From the NCBI RefSeq assembly GCF_001866645.1, contig NZ_MLYP01000042.1, positions 1 to 64,000 of the forward strand: DNA of 64,000 bases, read 5' to 3'. Shown here in pieces: positions 19,909 to 27,776 of this stretch (positions within the stretch are counted from its first letter, which is position 1; every line of letters starts with the position of its first letter). The translations under genes and the position numbers were made by a program. The DNA comes from Streptomyces colonosanans. GTDB taxonomy: Bacteria; Actinomycetota; Actinomycetes; Streptomycetales; Streptomycetaceae. The notes below the pieces were generated by a model. That model was not told the DNA's origin and ran no database searches. It was given only the letters and a program-made list of their open reading frames with translations.

Positions 19909-20652
19909 TCACGCAGTCGCCGAGCGGTACTTGCGCACCGCCAGCGTCCGGAATACCGCGATGACCAGGATCGAGTAGAGCAGCGAGGCCCAGACCGGGT
20001 GGGCCATCGGCCAGGCGTCCGACCGCGACACCCCGGGATTGCCGAACAGAGTGCGGCAGGCCTGCACGGTGGCGCTGAACGGGTTCCACTCGGCGATATG
20101 TCGCAGCCAGGGCGTCATCTTGCTGGAGTCGACGAACGCGTTCGATACGAACGTGACCGGGAACAGCCAGATCAGCCCGCCGGAGGTGGCCGCCTCCGGT
20201 GTACGCACCGAGAGGCCGATCAGCGCGCCGATCCAGGTGAACGCGTACCCGCACAGCAGGAGCAGACCGAAGGCGGCGAGCACCTTGCCGACGTTGGTGT
20301 CCGCGTTCGAGCCCACGCGCCAGCCGACCAGCAGGGCCACGATCGCGAGGACCAGCACGGTCAGCGCAGTCTGCACGAGGTCCGCGAGCGTACGCCCGGT
20401 GAGCACCGCGCCCCGGGCCATGGGCAGGGAGCGAAAGCGGTCGATAAGACCTTTGTGCATGTCGTCGGCGATGCCCGCGCCGGCGCCCGCCGTGGCGAAC
20501 GTGACGGTCTGGGCGAAGATGCCGGCCATCAGGAAGTTGCGGTAGTCGGCCGGGCTGGTGCTGCCGCCGATCTTCATGGAGCCGCCGAAGACATAGCTGA
20601 ACAGCACGACGAACATGATCGGCTGGATCAGCCCGAAGATCACCATCTCCGG
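19909..20652 (-). pseudogene. 3' part of a host ABC-2 permease split by the element
   Basis: Reads PEMVIFGLIQPIMFVVLFSY to the normal C-terminus FRTLAVRKYRSATA, with the DrrB/ABC-2 motifs DDMHKGLIDRFRSLPMARGA and EWNPFSATVQACRTLFG. The frame is cut at the junction 20648-20652: everything N-terminal to Pro-Glu is missing here and is found instead at 35115-35233. Joining the two through the shared TCCGG restores an uninterrupted Arg-Ile-Pro-Glu-Met-Val. The fragment is now downstream of the integrase gene and is not expected to give a working permease. Confidence 0.9.
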
Positions 20653-22643
20653 GAAGCCTGTGCGTGGGTGTGATTCTGATTGCAGCACTCCCCACCTCCC
20701 TCGCAGATCTCCAGGGTCTCCAGCTTCAGCGCCGCGAACTTCGGATCGATACTGCCCGTGACCTCCATGGGTGGCAGGACCATGAGCGGGGGAACAGGTA
20801 CCCCGCCAGCGCCCTTCAGAGCCTCCATTGCGGCCTCCCAAGCGCCCGAGGTGCGCCAGGCATCCGCACGCCGCCTCACGGCGCCCCAGGAGTTCCCGGA
20901 GACCGTCACGTCAGTCCACCGGGCAGCGGTACGTAGCTTCCACGTGATCGCGTCGAACATCTCGCGCTTCGGCGTCCTTTTCTGGCGAGAAGCGGGAAGG
21001 AGGACATCAACCGTCTCCCACCCCTCATCGCTGATCTTCAGCGGCACCAGCGTGCCCGTCACCCTGTGCCACTCTGCAAGGGGATCGGCAATCCCCTTCC
21101 TGTGCGGCTGCCCCTTGCCGACCACCTGTACGCGGATGTCCAACAGCTCAAGCAGGTCCCGACGCTGCACGAGGGTGAAAGAGTCCATCTCGGTCGCCTG
21201 CTCTTCCACCAGGGCGATGATCTCGTCCGCCCGTTGCTGCTGGTCTTCAGCTTCTCGGAGCCAGCGAGCCACACGGTCACGCTCGGCGGTCAGCTCGTCT
21301 TCCTTCGCCTGGAGGGCTTGTTTCACCTCCCGGATCGTGTCCTCGTCTATCCCGTCTCCAGAACCCTCACCCAACTCATCCTCAAAGAGTTGAGTGAGCT
21401 TCTGGAGGAGCTGCCCCTTGCGGCTGGCCTTCTTCTTCTCGATCTGCACGTCCAGCTCAGCGAGACGCACCCGATACGTCTCGGCACGTGCCGGGATCGC
21501 CCCCAGCCACTTGGCGGCGAGCTCCCTGAATTTGTCCGCATCCGAGAGGAGGGTCCGAATCTCAGCCCAGATGGCCCTTTCAACGTCGGGTGCGGGAAGA
21601 TCCGCGCACTCGCAATTCAGTCCCAGCCGCTTGCCCATACAGCGGTAGTAGCCGATGGGAGATTGAGCCGCCTTTCCGCCCGTGTAGTAGCCGCCACACA
21701 GCGCGTGAAGTCGACCCGTGAAAAGGTAGTGGTTGAGGTTCTTCTTCTTGAACGACCGCCGGTTGAGAGCCTTCCGGAGAGCCTCCACGCGCTTCGGATC
21801 ACTGATCGGCCGGGGAACCTCGATCCGGAAGACCTCAAAGGTCTCCTCTTCGTCGTCATCAGTGGTGCGCTCGATGCGGAACTCTACGTATCCGTCAAGG
21901 GCTGTGGAGTTGACCCGCCCAGCCAGGTTCGCACCGGTCCACAGCAAGCCCTTACGGGTGCGGATACCGAGGTCGTTCAGGTGCTCGGCAGCCTCATCCC
22001 GCGAGTAACCGAGATCCACGATCAGATTCGCGGCGAGGTCGATCACCCGTACCTCGTCCTCACAGAGGACCGGAACCGCCTTGCCACCCTTGCCACTGAG
22101 GGTCACACCGTACGGGGGCTGTCCAAGAGGCCAACCGCCAGCAGCCAACTTCTGATCCCGACCGCCCGTAGTTCGCTCGAGGATCAAGGTATGTTCCAGC
22201 TCCGCCATGTACGACAGCAGGCTGAGCATGATGCCGAACAGTTCGTCGTCACTGTCCAGTCGGCCATCCGCCGTAGCGACCCTGATCTTGTGGTGCTTGG
22301 TAGCGTTGAACACCCAGAGGTGGATGTCCTCCATGGTCCGTCCGATGCGGTCCAACTTGCCGAAGACAACGAGGTCGATGAGACCTCTTTCAATTGCTTC
22401 GGTCATCTCGTCGAGGCCAGGCCGTGAGTCCTTCTTTCCGGACTCTCCACCGTCGACGTAAACCTTGTGAATCTCGTACTTGCCGGGGCCGAGCTTGTAG
22501 TTCAGCCATGCCTTGCACTGCTTCTCCTGAGTGTCGAGGCCGTACCCCTCGACCTGCTTCGCGGTTGATACGCGAAGGTAGATGGCTACCCGAATCACGC
22601 CCCGAGCAGTCCGGCGCCCGCGCATGACGGTACCCTTCCCCAT
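20640..22643 (-). CDS. int: Large serine integrase of the element
   Basis: 667 residues from the ATG at 22643, which has GGAGGG upstream. The N-terminal resolvase domain starts RVAIYLRVSTAKQ with the catalytic Ser, followed by GLDTQEKQCKAW and DLVVFGKLDRIGR. The recombinase domain follows, then a zinc-ribbon (Cys residues around YRCMGKRLGLNCECADLPAP) and a long coiled coil, the layout of phiC31-like integrases. It cuts attP and attB and joins them. The last three codons (Arg-Arg-Trp) lie at or beyond the attL core in host DNA; see the finding on the tail switch. It is transcribed away from the hairpin at 22686-22715, so it probably has its own promoter. Confidence 0.93.
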   Translation of the reverse strand: MGKGTVMRGRRTARGVIRVAIYLRVSTAKQVEGYGLDTQEKQCKAWLNYKLGPGKYEIHKVYVDGGESGKKDSRPGLDEMTEAIERGLIDLVVFGKLDRIGRTMEDIHLWVFNATKHHKIRVATADGRLDSDDELFGIMLSLLSYMAELEHTLILERTTGGRDQKLAAGGWPLGQPPYGVTLSGKGGKAVPVLCEDEVRVIDLAANLIVDLGYSRDEAAEHLNDLGIRTRKGLLWTGANLAGRVNSTALDGYVEFRIERTTDDDEEETFEVFRIEVPRPISDPKRVEALRKALNRRSFKKKNLNHYLFTGRLHALCGGYYTGGKAAQSPIGYYRCMGKRLGLNCECADLPAPDVERAIWAEIRTLLSDADKFRELAAKWLGAIPARAETYRVRLAELDVQIEKKKASRKGQLLQKLTQLFEDELGEGSGDGIDEDTIREVKQALQAKEDELTAERDRVARWLREAEDQQQRADEIIALVEEQATEMDSFTLVQRRDLLELLDIRVQVVGKGQPHRKGIADPLAEWHRVTGTLVPLKISDEGWETVDVLLPASRQKRTPKREMFDAITWKLRTAARWTDVTVSGNSWGAVRRRADAWRTSGAWEAAMEALKGAGGVPVPPLMVLPPMEVTGSIDPKFAALKLETLEICEGGGECCNQNHTHAQASRRW
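20648..20652. other. Left attachment-site core (attL)
   Basis: TCCGG is shared with the right junction at 35115-35119. To the left is permease sequence, to the right is integrase sequence. A short core with no long direct repeat fits a serine integrase. Confidence 0.8.
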
Positions 22644-22685
22644 GTCAGTCCCTCCGTGACTGGCAGGCCGGTCCTTGACTGGCCT

Positions 22686-22715
22686 GGTCCCAGGGGGCGG
22701 CAACCCCCTGGGACC
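22686..22715 (-). terminator. Hairpin between the rep operon and int
   Basis: A perfect 12-bp stem, GGTCCCAGGGGG, with a 6-nt loop. It should end transcripts coming from rep and thereby insulate int. Confidence 0.75.
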
Positions 22716-22755
22716 TCCATGTGATGTCCCATCAGGGTAGCGGCCCAACTTGCTA

Positions 22756-22920
22756 CTAGGCAGGCGTTCTCCGGTAAGTTCCGGGCCGCTTAGTCCTGTT
22801 GGAGAGGCTTCCGAACAAAAGAGCAGCCAAACGCCGCTCTTCACTCTCCCCCCACTCAACAGCGCGCCAGCGAGAAACAACTTCGCCAGGCTGCGGCTGC
22901 TTCCTCTTCGGACAGCTCAT
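22756..22920 (-). CDS. Small basic protein coupled to rep; candidate directionality factor
   Basis: An ATG at 22920 overlaps the Rep stop (ATGA) and opens a 54-codon frame starting MSCPKRKQPQPGEVVSRWRA and ending TKRPGTYRRTPA. It is short and strongly basic at both ends, with a central WGESEERRLAALLFG stretch likely to be helical. I recognise no family. In AICEs the excisionase gene sits between rep and int, the position of this ORF, and serine integrases need a small, unrelated recombination directionality factor. That makes it a candidate by position only. It might also be a spurious frame. Confidence 0.5.
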   Translation of the reverse strand: MSCPKRKQPQPGEVVSRWRAVEWGESEERRLAALLFGSLSNRTKRPGTYRRTPA

Positions 22921-24539
22921 TCGCCCCACCACTGTTCGTGCTTTGCTTCGCGAGCGAACTCACGGTTTTGGGCGAGGTCTTCCGCAATTCCGGCAGCGAG
23001 TTGGGCGGCACCAGGGGTGTAGCCCGAGCCGATATAGCGCCAAGTGGCTTCTGTGACTGTTCCTTCTCCCAACTGCTCACCGTTCGCTCGGTGTGCAGCG
23101 CGGTCGGCACGCAAGGCCGCATAGGTGGTGGAGTAGGCACGGGATTTGGTGAGGATGTGGCCGCGATAGCCGAGTGTGTGAGTCCATGTGCGTAGGTGCA
23201 GTGGCTCGTACTCGGGGAGTTTGCCAAGGCGCCAGCAGGTACGCATGAGGGTGCGAACGTGCGCATTGACGGGTACGGACTCGATGTCGTCCCGGGTGGT
23301 GAGTGGGTGGTCGGTGCCGGCGCCGGTCTCGCTCGCTCCCTTGGTGACGTACTTGGCGACGTACGCGGCGACCGCGTCATCGTCGGGTCCGTCACCGTTG
23401 GCGTGCAGGGGCCGGGCGTCGACCTGGGCGCCCCAGCGCAAGGCCAGCTCACCCACGGCCAAGCTGTAGGGCGTGTGAACCAGGACCCGCCGGGCGGAGG
23501 CGCGCACGGCGTCGATGAGTAGGTCTGGAGTGCCCCAGGCGGGGGGTTCGTCGTCGGGTCCAGTCGGGCCGTCGAGGCGTACGACGGCGTGGACGTGGAC
23601 TGCGGCGCGTTTCTGGTATTCGGCGACGCGGGCGAAGGACAGCCGGGCGTGCAGTGCGAAGCGGGACTGTACGAGGCCGACTGAGGAGGCGAGGCGCCGC
23701 CGGACGTCGATGACGAAGCGGTCCCACAGTTTGGAGGCGTGTGCGTGCCAGAGCACGTGGCTCGTGTAGTCGTAGCAGTCGGGGCAGAGCGGTTGGCCGA
23801 CAACCGGCGCATCCGACGCGTGGATGGCGCCGCAGCCAAGGGGCCGTCCGTGTTCGCAGGTTCCGCCGTCGCGGCGGGGGCGGCATCGGTCTCCCGCGCG
23901 GTGCACGGGTCCGAAGGAGGGCGCGGTGAGGGTAATGAAGAGCCGGGGCCGGTTGCGAATGGTGCCGGGGACGTTCTTGCCGCCGAGGAGGCCCGCGCGG
24001 ACGAGGTGGTAGGTGTCCCCGGCGTGTAGGCGAGAGCAGGCGGGGCAGACGGTTACGCGGCGGTTGCGGCAGCGGACGAGGAGGCGTTCGCCGGGTTCGT
24101 CGCGGGTGTCGTAGTGACGGATGATCTCGCCGGTCGACGCGTCCAGGGTGGTGGTCGAGCCGGAGAGGTGGATGGGGTGGGAGCAGCCACCGGTTGCGGT
24201 GATCTGCTCCAGCCAGCGGGGAAACTTGGGGTCTTGGGCGAGGCGGATGGCGTCGCGGTCTGCTTCGGTGAGCTGACGCAGGCGCGCCGCACGGTCTAGG
24301 GCGGCGCGCCGGTCAGCCGGGGTGTACTCCGGGGTGATGGTGGTGCCCTTTCGGGGTGGGCCGCCGGAGCGGCACGGATGAGGGTGGGTGGCGCGGTGTC
24401 GTCCATGGGTGGTACTCCTTGCGTGTGTGGCCGGGCGGTGCGGGTTCAGTGGATGGTTCCGGTGCCGCGGCAGATGCGGCAGCGGTGCAGGCGTCCGGTC
24501 CAGGTCTTGCGGGCCCCGTCGCCTTTGCAGTGGGGGCAC
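22917..24539 (-). CDS. AICE replication initiator (RepSA family)
   Basis: The conserved part begins about residue 67 of the open frame, at TPEYTPADRRAALDRAARLR, and runs to the stop at 22917. It contains two Cys-pair zinc sites (CRNRRVTVCPACSR and a CPDCYDY region), an HUH-like pair in AAVHVHAVVRLDG, and AYVAKYVTKG with candidate catalytic Tyr residues, as in rolling-circle initiators. It should nick the element's origin and drive its intercellular replication. The first ~66 codons of the open frame overlap a Cys-rich small gene in another frame and look non-coding. The true start probably uses the ATG at 24406, which lies in a different frame; see that entry. Confidence 0.8.
   Translation of the reverse strand: MPPLQRRRGPQDLDRTPAPLPHLPRHRNHPLNPHRPATHARSTTHGRHRATHPHPCRSGGPPRKGTTITPEYTPADRRAALDRAARLRQLTEADRDAIRLAQDPKFPRWLEQITATGGCSHPIHLSGSTTTLDASTGEIIRHYDTRDEPGERLLVRCRNRRVTVCPACSRLHAGDTYHLVRAGLLGGKNVPGTIRNRPRLFITLTAPSFGPVHRAGDRCRPRRDGGTCEHGRPLGCGAIHASDAPVVGQPLCPDCYDYTSHVLWHAHASKLWDRFVIDVRRRLASSVGLVQSRFALHARLSFARVAEYQKRAAVHVHAVVRLDGPTGPDDEPPAWGTPDLLIDAVRASARRVLVHTPYSLAVGELALRWGAQVDARPLHANGDGPDDDAVAAYVAKYVTKGASETGAGTDHPLTTRDDIESVPVNAHVRTLMRTCWRLGKLPEYEPLHLRTWTHTLGYRGHILTKSRAYSTTYAALRADRAAHRANGEQLGEGTVTEATWRYIGSGYTPGAAQLAAGIAEDLAQNREFAREAKHEQWWGE
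24296..24406 (-). CDS. Leader ORF with good RBS ahead of rep, possibly its frameshifted N-terminus
   Basis: ATG 24406 has AAGGAG 8 nt upstream, the best start signal near rep, but its frame (MDDTAPPTLIRAAPAAHPER...) stops after 36 codons. The rep frame here has no ATG, GTG or TTG before the conserved block. A one-base indel near GAAAGGGCACC (about 24344-24354) would fuse this start to the conserved Rep sequence. It could be a sequencing error, a real mutation, programmed frameshifting or a true leader peptide. Confidence 0.4.
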   Translation of the reverse strand: MDDTAPPTLIRAAPAAHPERAPPSPRSTPRLTGAPP

Positions 24540-24559
24540 CTCACGCGGCGCATGGTCAT
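24446..24559 (-). CDS. Small Cys-rich (zinc-ribbon) mobile-element protein
   Basis: 37 residues starting MTMRRVRCPHCKGDGARKTW. Two CxxC knuckles, CPHC and CRIC, in a DnaJ-like CxxCxGxG setting (CPHCKGDG and CRICRGTG) suggest one bound zinc. Proteins of this size and pattern are common between spd-like and rep genes in streptomycete mobile elements. It starts 20 bp after the small membrane protein and ends about 40 bp before the presumed rep start. Confidence 0.75.
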   Translation of the reverse strand: MTMRRVRCPHCKGDGARKTWTGRLHRCRICRGTGTIH

Positions 24560-24578
24560 GGCCGTGCGTCCTTTCTGT

Positions 24579-24776
24579 TCAGGTGTGGGAGAAGCCGTTG
24601 ATGAGCCAGGTGAGGAGTTCGTGGACGGTGAGGAACACGGGGGTCTGGCCGAGGTAGATGCCGAAGAGGCCGACGCAGACCGCTTCCCAGGCGCGCACGT
24701 CGCGGGAGCGGACGAGGAGGACGGTGATGATCCCGAAGATCACCGAGAACGTGAACGCCGTACCTTCGCTGATCAC
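24579..24776 (-). CDS. Small Spd-like membrane protein
   Basis: 65 residues from a GTG at 24776 that overlaps the TraSA stop (GTGA). Two hydrophobic segments, FTFSVIFGIITVLLV and AVCVGLFGIYLGQT, and a C-terminal VHELLTWLINGFSHT. In AICEs, small membrane proteins coupled to the translocase gene help spread the element along the recipient mycelium; that role is inferred from position. Confidence 0.7.
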   Translation of the reverse strand: MISEGTAFTFSVIFGIITVLLVRSRDVRAWEAVCVGLFGIYLGQTPVFLTVHELLTWLINGFSHT

Positions 24777-26074
24777 TTGTCGTCTCCTTCCAGTGCCGCG
24801 AGTGCGCGGTCTATGGCGGGCAGTTGGGGGGTCATGCCGGAGTGCTTCAGCGCCGTCGACACGGCCTCTTCCGTGGGGGTGAGGTGTGAGCGGGCGCGGC
24901 TCCAGCCGCCATCCGGGCTGGTGCAGACCGCGACGCCCTGTTCCTCGGCTGTGATCGACTGAGCGACGGTCACGGCGTCCTTGTTGAGGTCTCCGAGAGT
25001 CATCTCTGCCGTGCCGGGGTCGTTGACCCGGTGGCAGATCCGGCCGCCCAGTTGGGCACGTAAGGCGGTGACGCCGGGGCCGAGATCGGAGCCGACGCGC
25101 TGACCGGCGACCACCAGATGGATGCCGAGCGCCGCACCGAGCTGGGCCAGGCGCAGCAGCAGCGTGGAGCACTGCTCTGCCTCCGCCTTGCTCTCCCGCG
25201 TGCCGTCGGACAGGTACAGTTCCGCGATCTCGTCGACGATCACGACTACCGGCACTGGCCGCAACTTCTCGGGCAGCTCCCAGATCGAGCGAACCCCGGC
25301 CGACCGGCACGCACTCATCCGGTCCTGCATGTCGACCACGAGGGCGGAGAGCACGGCCACCGCTTCTCTGCGGCAGGTGGCCAGCGCGCTCAACCGCCCG
25401 GCGAACAGGCCAAGTTCCATACCGCCCTTGCAGTCGATACCGACCAGGGCAACCGGCTGAGTCGCCAACTGCGTGATCAGCCGGGCCAGCAGAGTGGACT
25501 TGCCCGACCGTGTTGCCCCCACGATGAGCCAGTGCGGAACGAGCCGCAGGTTCATCACCCAGGCGCCGCCGGTCTCCAAGGCACCGATGAGAGCGGAGAG
25601 CAATGCGGCGGGGGCTGTCGCGAAACCAGGACGCTCCAGCGGGTCCGTGGCCGTCGCCGACAGGAGCACGAGCCCGCGTTCTGGCGAGGTGACCCGCACT
25701 GCGTGGACCTTCCACGCATGCACCAGCGCATCCGCCGCCTTCATGTACGTCGCGGGGGTCTGGCCCGCGTGCAGCCGCACGATCACGGTCAGCCCCAGAC
25801 GCGTGGCGCGCGGGAACGAGACCCGGGGAGCCACCGGGCGCAGCGGATCGCCTTTCACGACCAGGTCGCCGAGCAGGCCGCGCGGGGGCCGGCGGGAGAC
25901 GGCGAGGTCGTTGAGCATGGCGACCTTGCGCCAGGTGAACACCACCCGGCACGCGGTGACCGGGTAGCCGACGAGGTACCAGTGCCAGGCCGGACGGTGC
26001 CGACGCACCAGGTCCCCGACGACCAGCACCCAGGCCAGCGCCGCCAGGGCGAAGGCTAGGAGGATCGGGCTCAT
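24773..26074 (-). CDS. FtsK/SpoIIIE-type conjugal translocase (TraSA/TraB-like)
   Basis: 433 residues. An N-terminal membrane helix (ILLAFALAALAWVLVVG) is followed by a linker and one ATPase domain: Walker A VGATRSGKST (~185-194), Walker B VVVIVDEIAELY (~263-274), and a Gln-rich sensor VVAGQRVGS. Mycelial streptomycetes transfer double-stranded DNA with a single FtsK-like protein of this kind. No gamma-like winged helix is obvious, although the C-terminal ~70 residues could hold it. It overlaps the upstream SCO3933-type gene (TGATG) and the downstream small membrane protein (GTGA), so the three are coupled. Confidence 0.9.
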   Translation of the reverse strand: MSPILLAFALAALAWVLVVGDLVRRHRPAWHWYLVGYPVTACRVVFTWRKVAMLNDLAVSRRPPRGLLGDLVVKGDPLRPVAPRVSFPRATRLGLTVIVRLHAGQTPATYMKAADALVHAWKVHAVRVTSPERGLVLLSATATDPLERPGFATAPAALLSALIGALETGGAWVMNLRLVPHWLIVGATRSGKSTLLARLITQLATQPVALVGIDCKGGMELGLFAGRLSALATCRREAVAVLSALVVDMQDRMSACRSAGVRSIWELPEKLRPVPVVVIVDEIAELYLSDGTRESKAEAEQCSTLLLRLAQLGAALGIHLVVAGQRVGSDLGPGVTALRAQLGGRICHRVNDPGTAEMTLGDLNKDAVTVAQSITAEEQGVAVCTSPDGGWSRARSHLTPTEEAVSTALKHSGMTPQLPAIDRALAALEGDDK

Positions 26075-26421
26075 CAGGCGTCACCGCCCTTGGTGTTCGC
26101 CGGACCGGCGTGCACGGGCGTGATCGCGTCGGCGCGGAAGCTGACGCCGTGCCGGTCACCCATCGACCACATGAACGCCGTCAGCCCGGTGACCTTGACG
26201 ACCTGCCCTTCCTCGATGCCTTTCGGCTGACCACTGACGGCGATCTCGATGACGGAGATACGTCGCCGGTCCTGCCGCACGGTAACGGCCACGGTCCAGA
26301 CCGGGTTGCCGTCCCGGTCCCTCTTCACCTCCTGCGTCTCGGGGTTGCTGAACTTCGCTTCAGGCGCGATGGCGCACCGCAGTACGCCCAGTCGCGTCGT
26401 GTCCACAGGAATGGACTGCAT
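26074..26421 (-). CDS. SCO3933-family element protein
   Basis: 115 residues from the ATG at 26421, which has GGGAGG 9 nt before it. It begins MQSIPVDTTRLGVLRC and is predicted to be a small beta-rich fold (WTVAVTVRQDRRRISVIEIAV). Genes of this family precede traSA in many AICEs and are annotated as regulatory, without proof known to me. It is the first gene of the transfer/replication operon and is divergent from the GntR gene. Confidence 0.8.
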   Translation of the reverse strand: MQSIPVDTTRLGVLRCAIAPEAKFSNPETQEVKRDRDGNPVWTVAVTVRQDRRRISVIEIAVSGQPKGIEEGQVVKVTGLTAFMWSMGDRHGVSFRADAITPVHAGPANTKGGDA

Positions 26422-26469
26422 CTTGTTTGGCCTCCCTGGCCAGTCGAGACGCCAGTGATGTACTGACGT

Positions 26470-26487
26470 CACTTGTCCTTACGAGTG
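26470..26487. promoter_or_regulatory. Operator-like site 1 of the GntR repressor
   Basis: CACTTGTCCTTACGAGTG: arms of 7 bp with one mismatch around a 4-bp centre. It sits 49 bp upstream of the transfer operon start and resembles site 2 at 14 of 18 positions. Confidence 0.6.
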
Positions 26488-26521
26488 ATGACTATGAGGC
26501 TCTGTACGGCGAGAGTGCAAG

Positions 26522-26539
26522 TACTTATGCTGACGAGTG
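26522..26539. promoter_or_regulatory. Operator-like site 2 of the GntR repressor
   Basis: TACTTATGCTGACGAGTG, a second copy of the site 47 bp upstream of the GntR start. Two sites in a divergent promoter fit a KorSA-type repressor controlling itself and the transfer genes. Confidence 0.6.
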
Positions 26540-26586
26540 ATGTCGCGCGTGCGACGTGACTACGACACGAACCCGGAGATACCGAG

Positions 26587-27366
26587 ATGTCGGAGATCCA
26601 GCGCCCCGGAGCCCTCTACCAGCAAGTGGCCGCAGCGATCCGAGAAGCGATCCTGTCCGGCGAGTTCGCACCCGACTCCCTGCTTCCGTCCGAAGCACAG
26701 CTCATGGCCCGCTACGGCGTCTCGCGGCCGACCGTCCGCAACGCGATCGCGGCTCTGCGCGCGGAAGGCCTGATCGACGTCCGCCACGGCAAGGGCAGCT
26801 TCGTGCGCTCCAGCGGACAGCCCGTCCTCACCATCGAGCGCCGCATCAGCCGCACCACCGACGGCGCGTTCGTCATGCCGGGTGGCGACATCTGGCAGGA
26901 ATCCGAGGAGCCGAGCGCCTACCGCACTCGCACCACGAAGATCACCGGCCGGCTGCTCGGACTCGGCGAGGAAGAGGCCCTGTTCGGGTGTGACCGCTTG
27001 CTCGTGGACCCCGGAACCGGCACGCGTGCGATGCACCGAACCTTGATCCCCTTCGAGGTGGCCGAAGCCGTACCGCTGCTCGCCGAGGAGCCGTGCTCGC
27101 ACCCGGCCGAGATCTACCGGCTGCTCACCCAGGACGGCCACAAGCTGACCTGGACCGAGACGGTACGCGCGCACATGCCGCTGCCCGACGAGCGGACCAC
27201 GCTCCAGCTCCCGGACGCCACCCCGATCCTGCACATTGCCCGCGTCGCGCACGGCACCGACGACCGCCCACTGTTCCTCGAAGAACTGCGCTTTGGCGCG
27301 GACCGTGCCGAACTCGCCTACCGGATCACCGCCGACAAGCAGCCCGCACGACGCACCCGCACCTGA
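26587..27366 (+). CDS. GntR/UTRA repressor (KorSA-like)
   Basis: 259 residues. The N-terminal GntR winged helix reads ALYQQVAAAIREAILSGEFA, LLPSEAQLMARYGVSRPTVR and RHGKGSFVR; the C-terminal UTRA domain has a ligand pocket of about 160 residues ending FLEELRFGADRAELAYRITA. In pSAM2 the equivalent KorSA represses the activator and replication genes to keep the element integrated. It is divergent from the transfer operon across two matched operator-like sites. Confidence 0.88.
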   Translation: MSEIQRPGALYQQVAAAIREAILSGEFAPDSLLPSEAQLMARYGVSRPTVRNAIAALRAEGLIDVRHGKGSFVRSSGQPVLTIERRISRTTDGAFVMPGGDIWQESEEPSAYRTRTTKITGRLLGLGEEEALFGCDRLLVDPGTGTRAMHRTLIPFEVAEAVPLLAEEPCSHPAEIYRLLTQDGHKLTWTETVRAHMPLPDERTTLQLPDATPILHIARVAHGTDDRPLFLEELRFGADRAELAYRITADKQPARRTRT

Positions 27367-27776
27367 CCTGCAAAGAGCATCGGTCGAAACAGCCCTTACT
27401 TCCTCAAGGGCGCGCCTGCGGCGCGCCGGGGCGCCCGGCCGCCCCGGCCGGGCGTGCGGCGTGGCCGCCGGTCCCGTCCGGGCGCCGAGCGCCCCAGACC
27501 GCAGCACGCCCAAGGAGTCGAGGCGTCGACCAGCCGTCGCAGGCCGGGGCAACCGGGGCTGGGGGTCGACGGCCTCCGAGACTTTAGGCAGCCACCATGG
27601 GGCGAGCCTCGAAGAACAGGGGGCCCATCGGGCACAAACGCGGGCAGGACCAGTGCCTGCCCGATTCGCCGGGCCAGCGTAAGGCCCCCTGTTCACTCGC
27701 CCCATGGCAGCTCCAGCCCAAAGTCTCTCCGGCCGGCGACGTGCCCACCCGCACCGCTCACCAGCGAAAAGACCCC
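27367..27776. other. Non-coding, highly structured region of the element
   Basis: About 410 bp with no convincing gene. It starts with GC-rich inverted repeats near 27409-27470 and contains the large concentric palindrome at 27595-27707. An origin of replication or a transfer locus (clt) is expected somewhere in an AICE and is not otherwise seen. Confidence 0.5.
27595..27707. repeat. Concentric nested palindrome
   Basis: Three paired blocks share one centre near 27651-27652: CCATGGGGCGAG (27595-27606) with CTCGCCCCATGG (27696-27707); GAACAGGGGGCC (27614-27625) with GGCCCCCTGTTC (27683-27694); and CGGGCAGG (27641-27648) with CCTGCCCG (27656-27663). All three pairings are perfect. The whole could form a cruciform in DNA or a long branched hairpin in RNA. 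Confidence 0.8.

Noticed and set aside
20600-20700. tRNA gene as the integration target of the element
   Set aside because: No tRNA sequence or CCA-ending acceptor arm is seen at either end. Both flanks are parts of one ABC-2 permease gene that join cleanly through TCCGG.
24773-26159. Alternative long minus-strand frame (24579-26159) over traSA
   Set aside because: Its product is Arg/Gly/Pro-rich without motifs. The frame 24773-26074 has Walker A and B motifs and couples properly with both neighbours.
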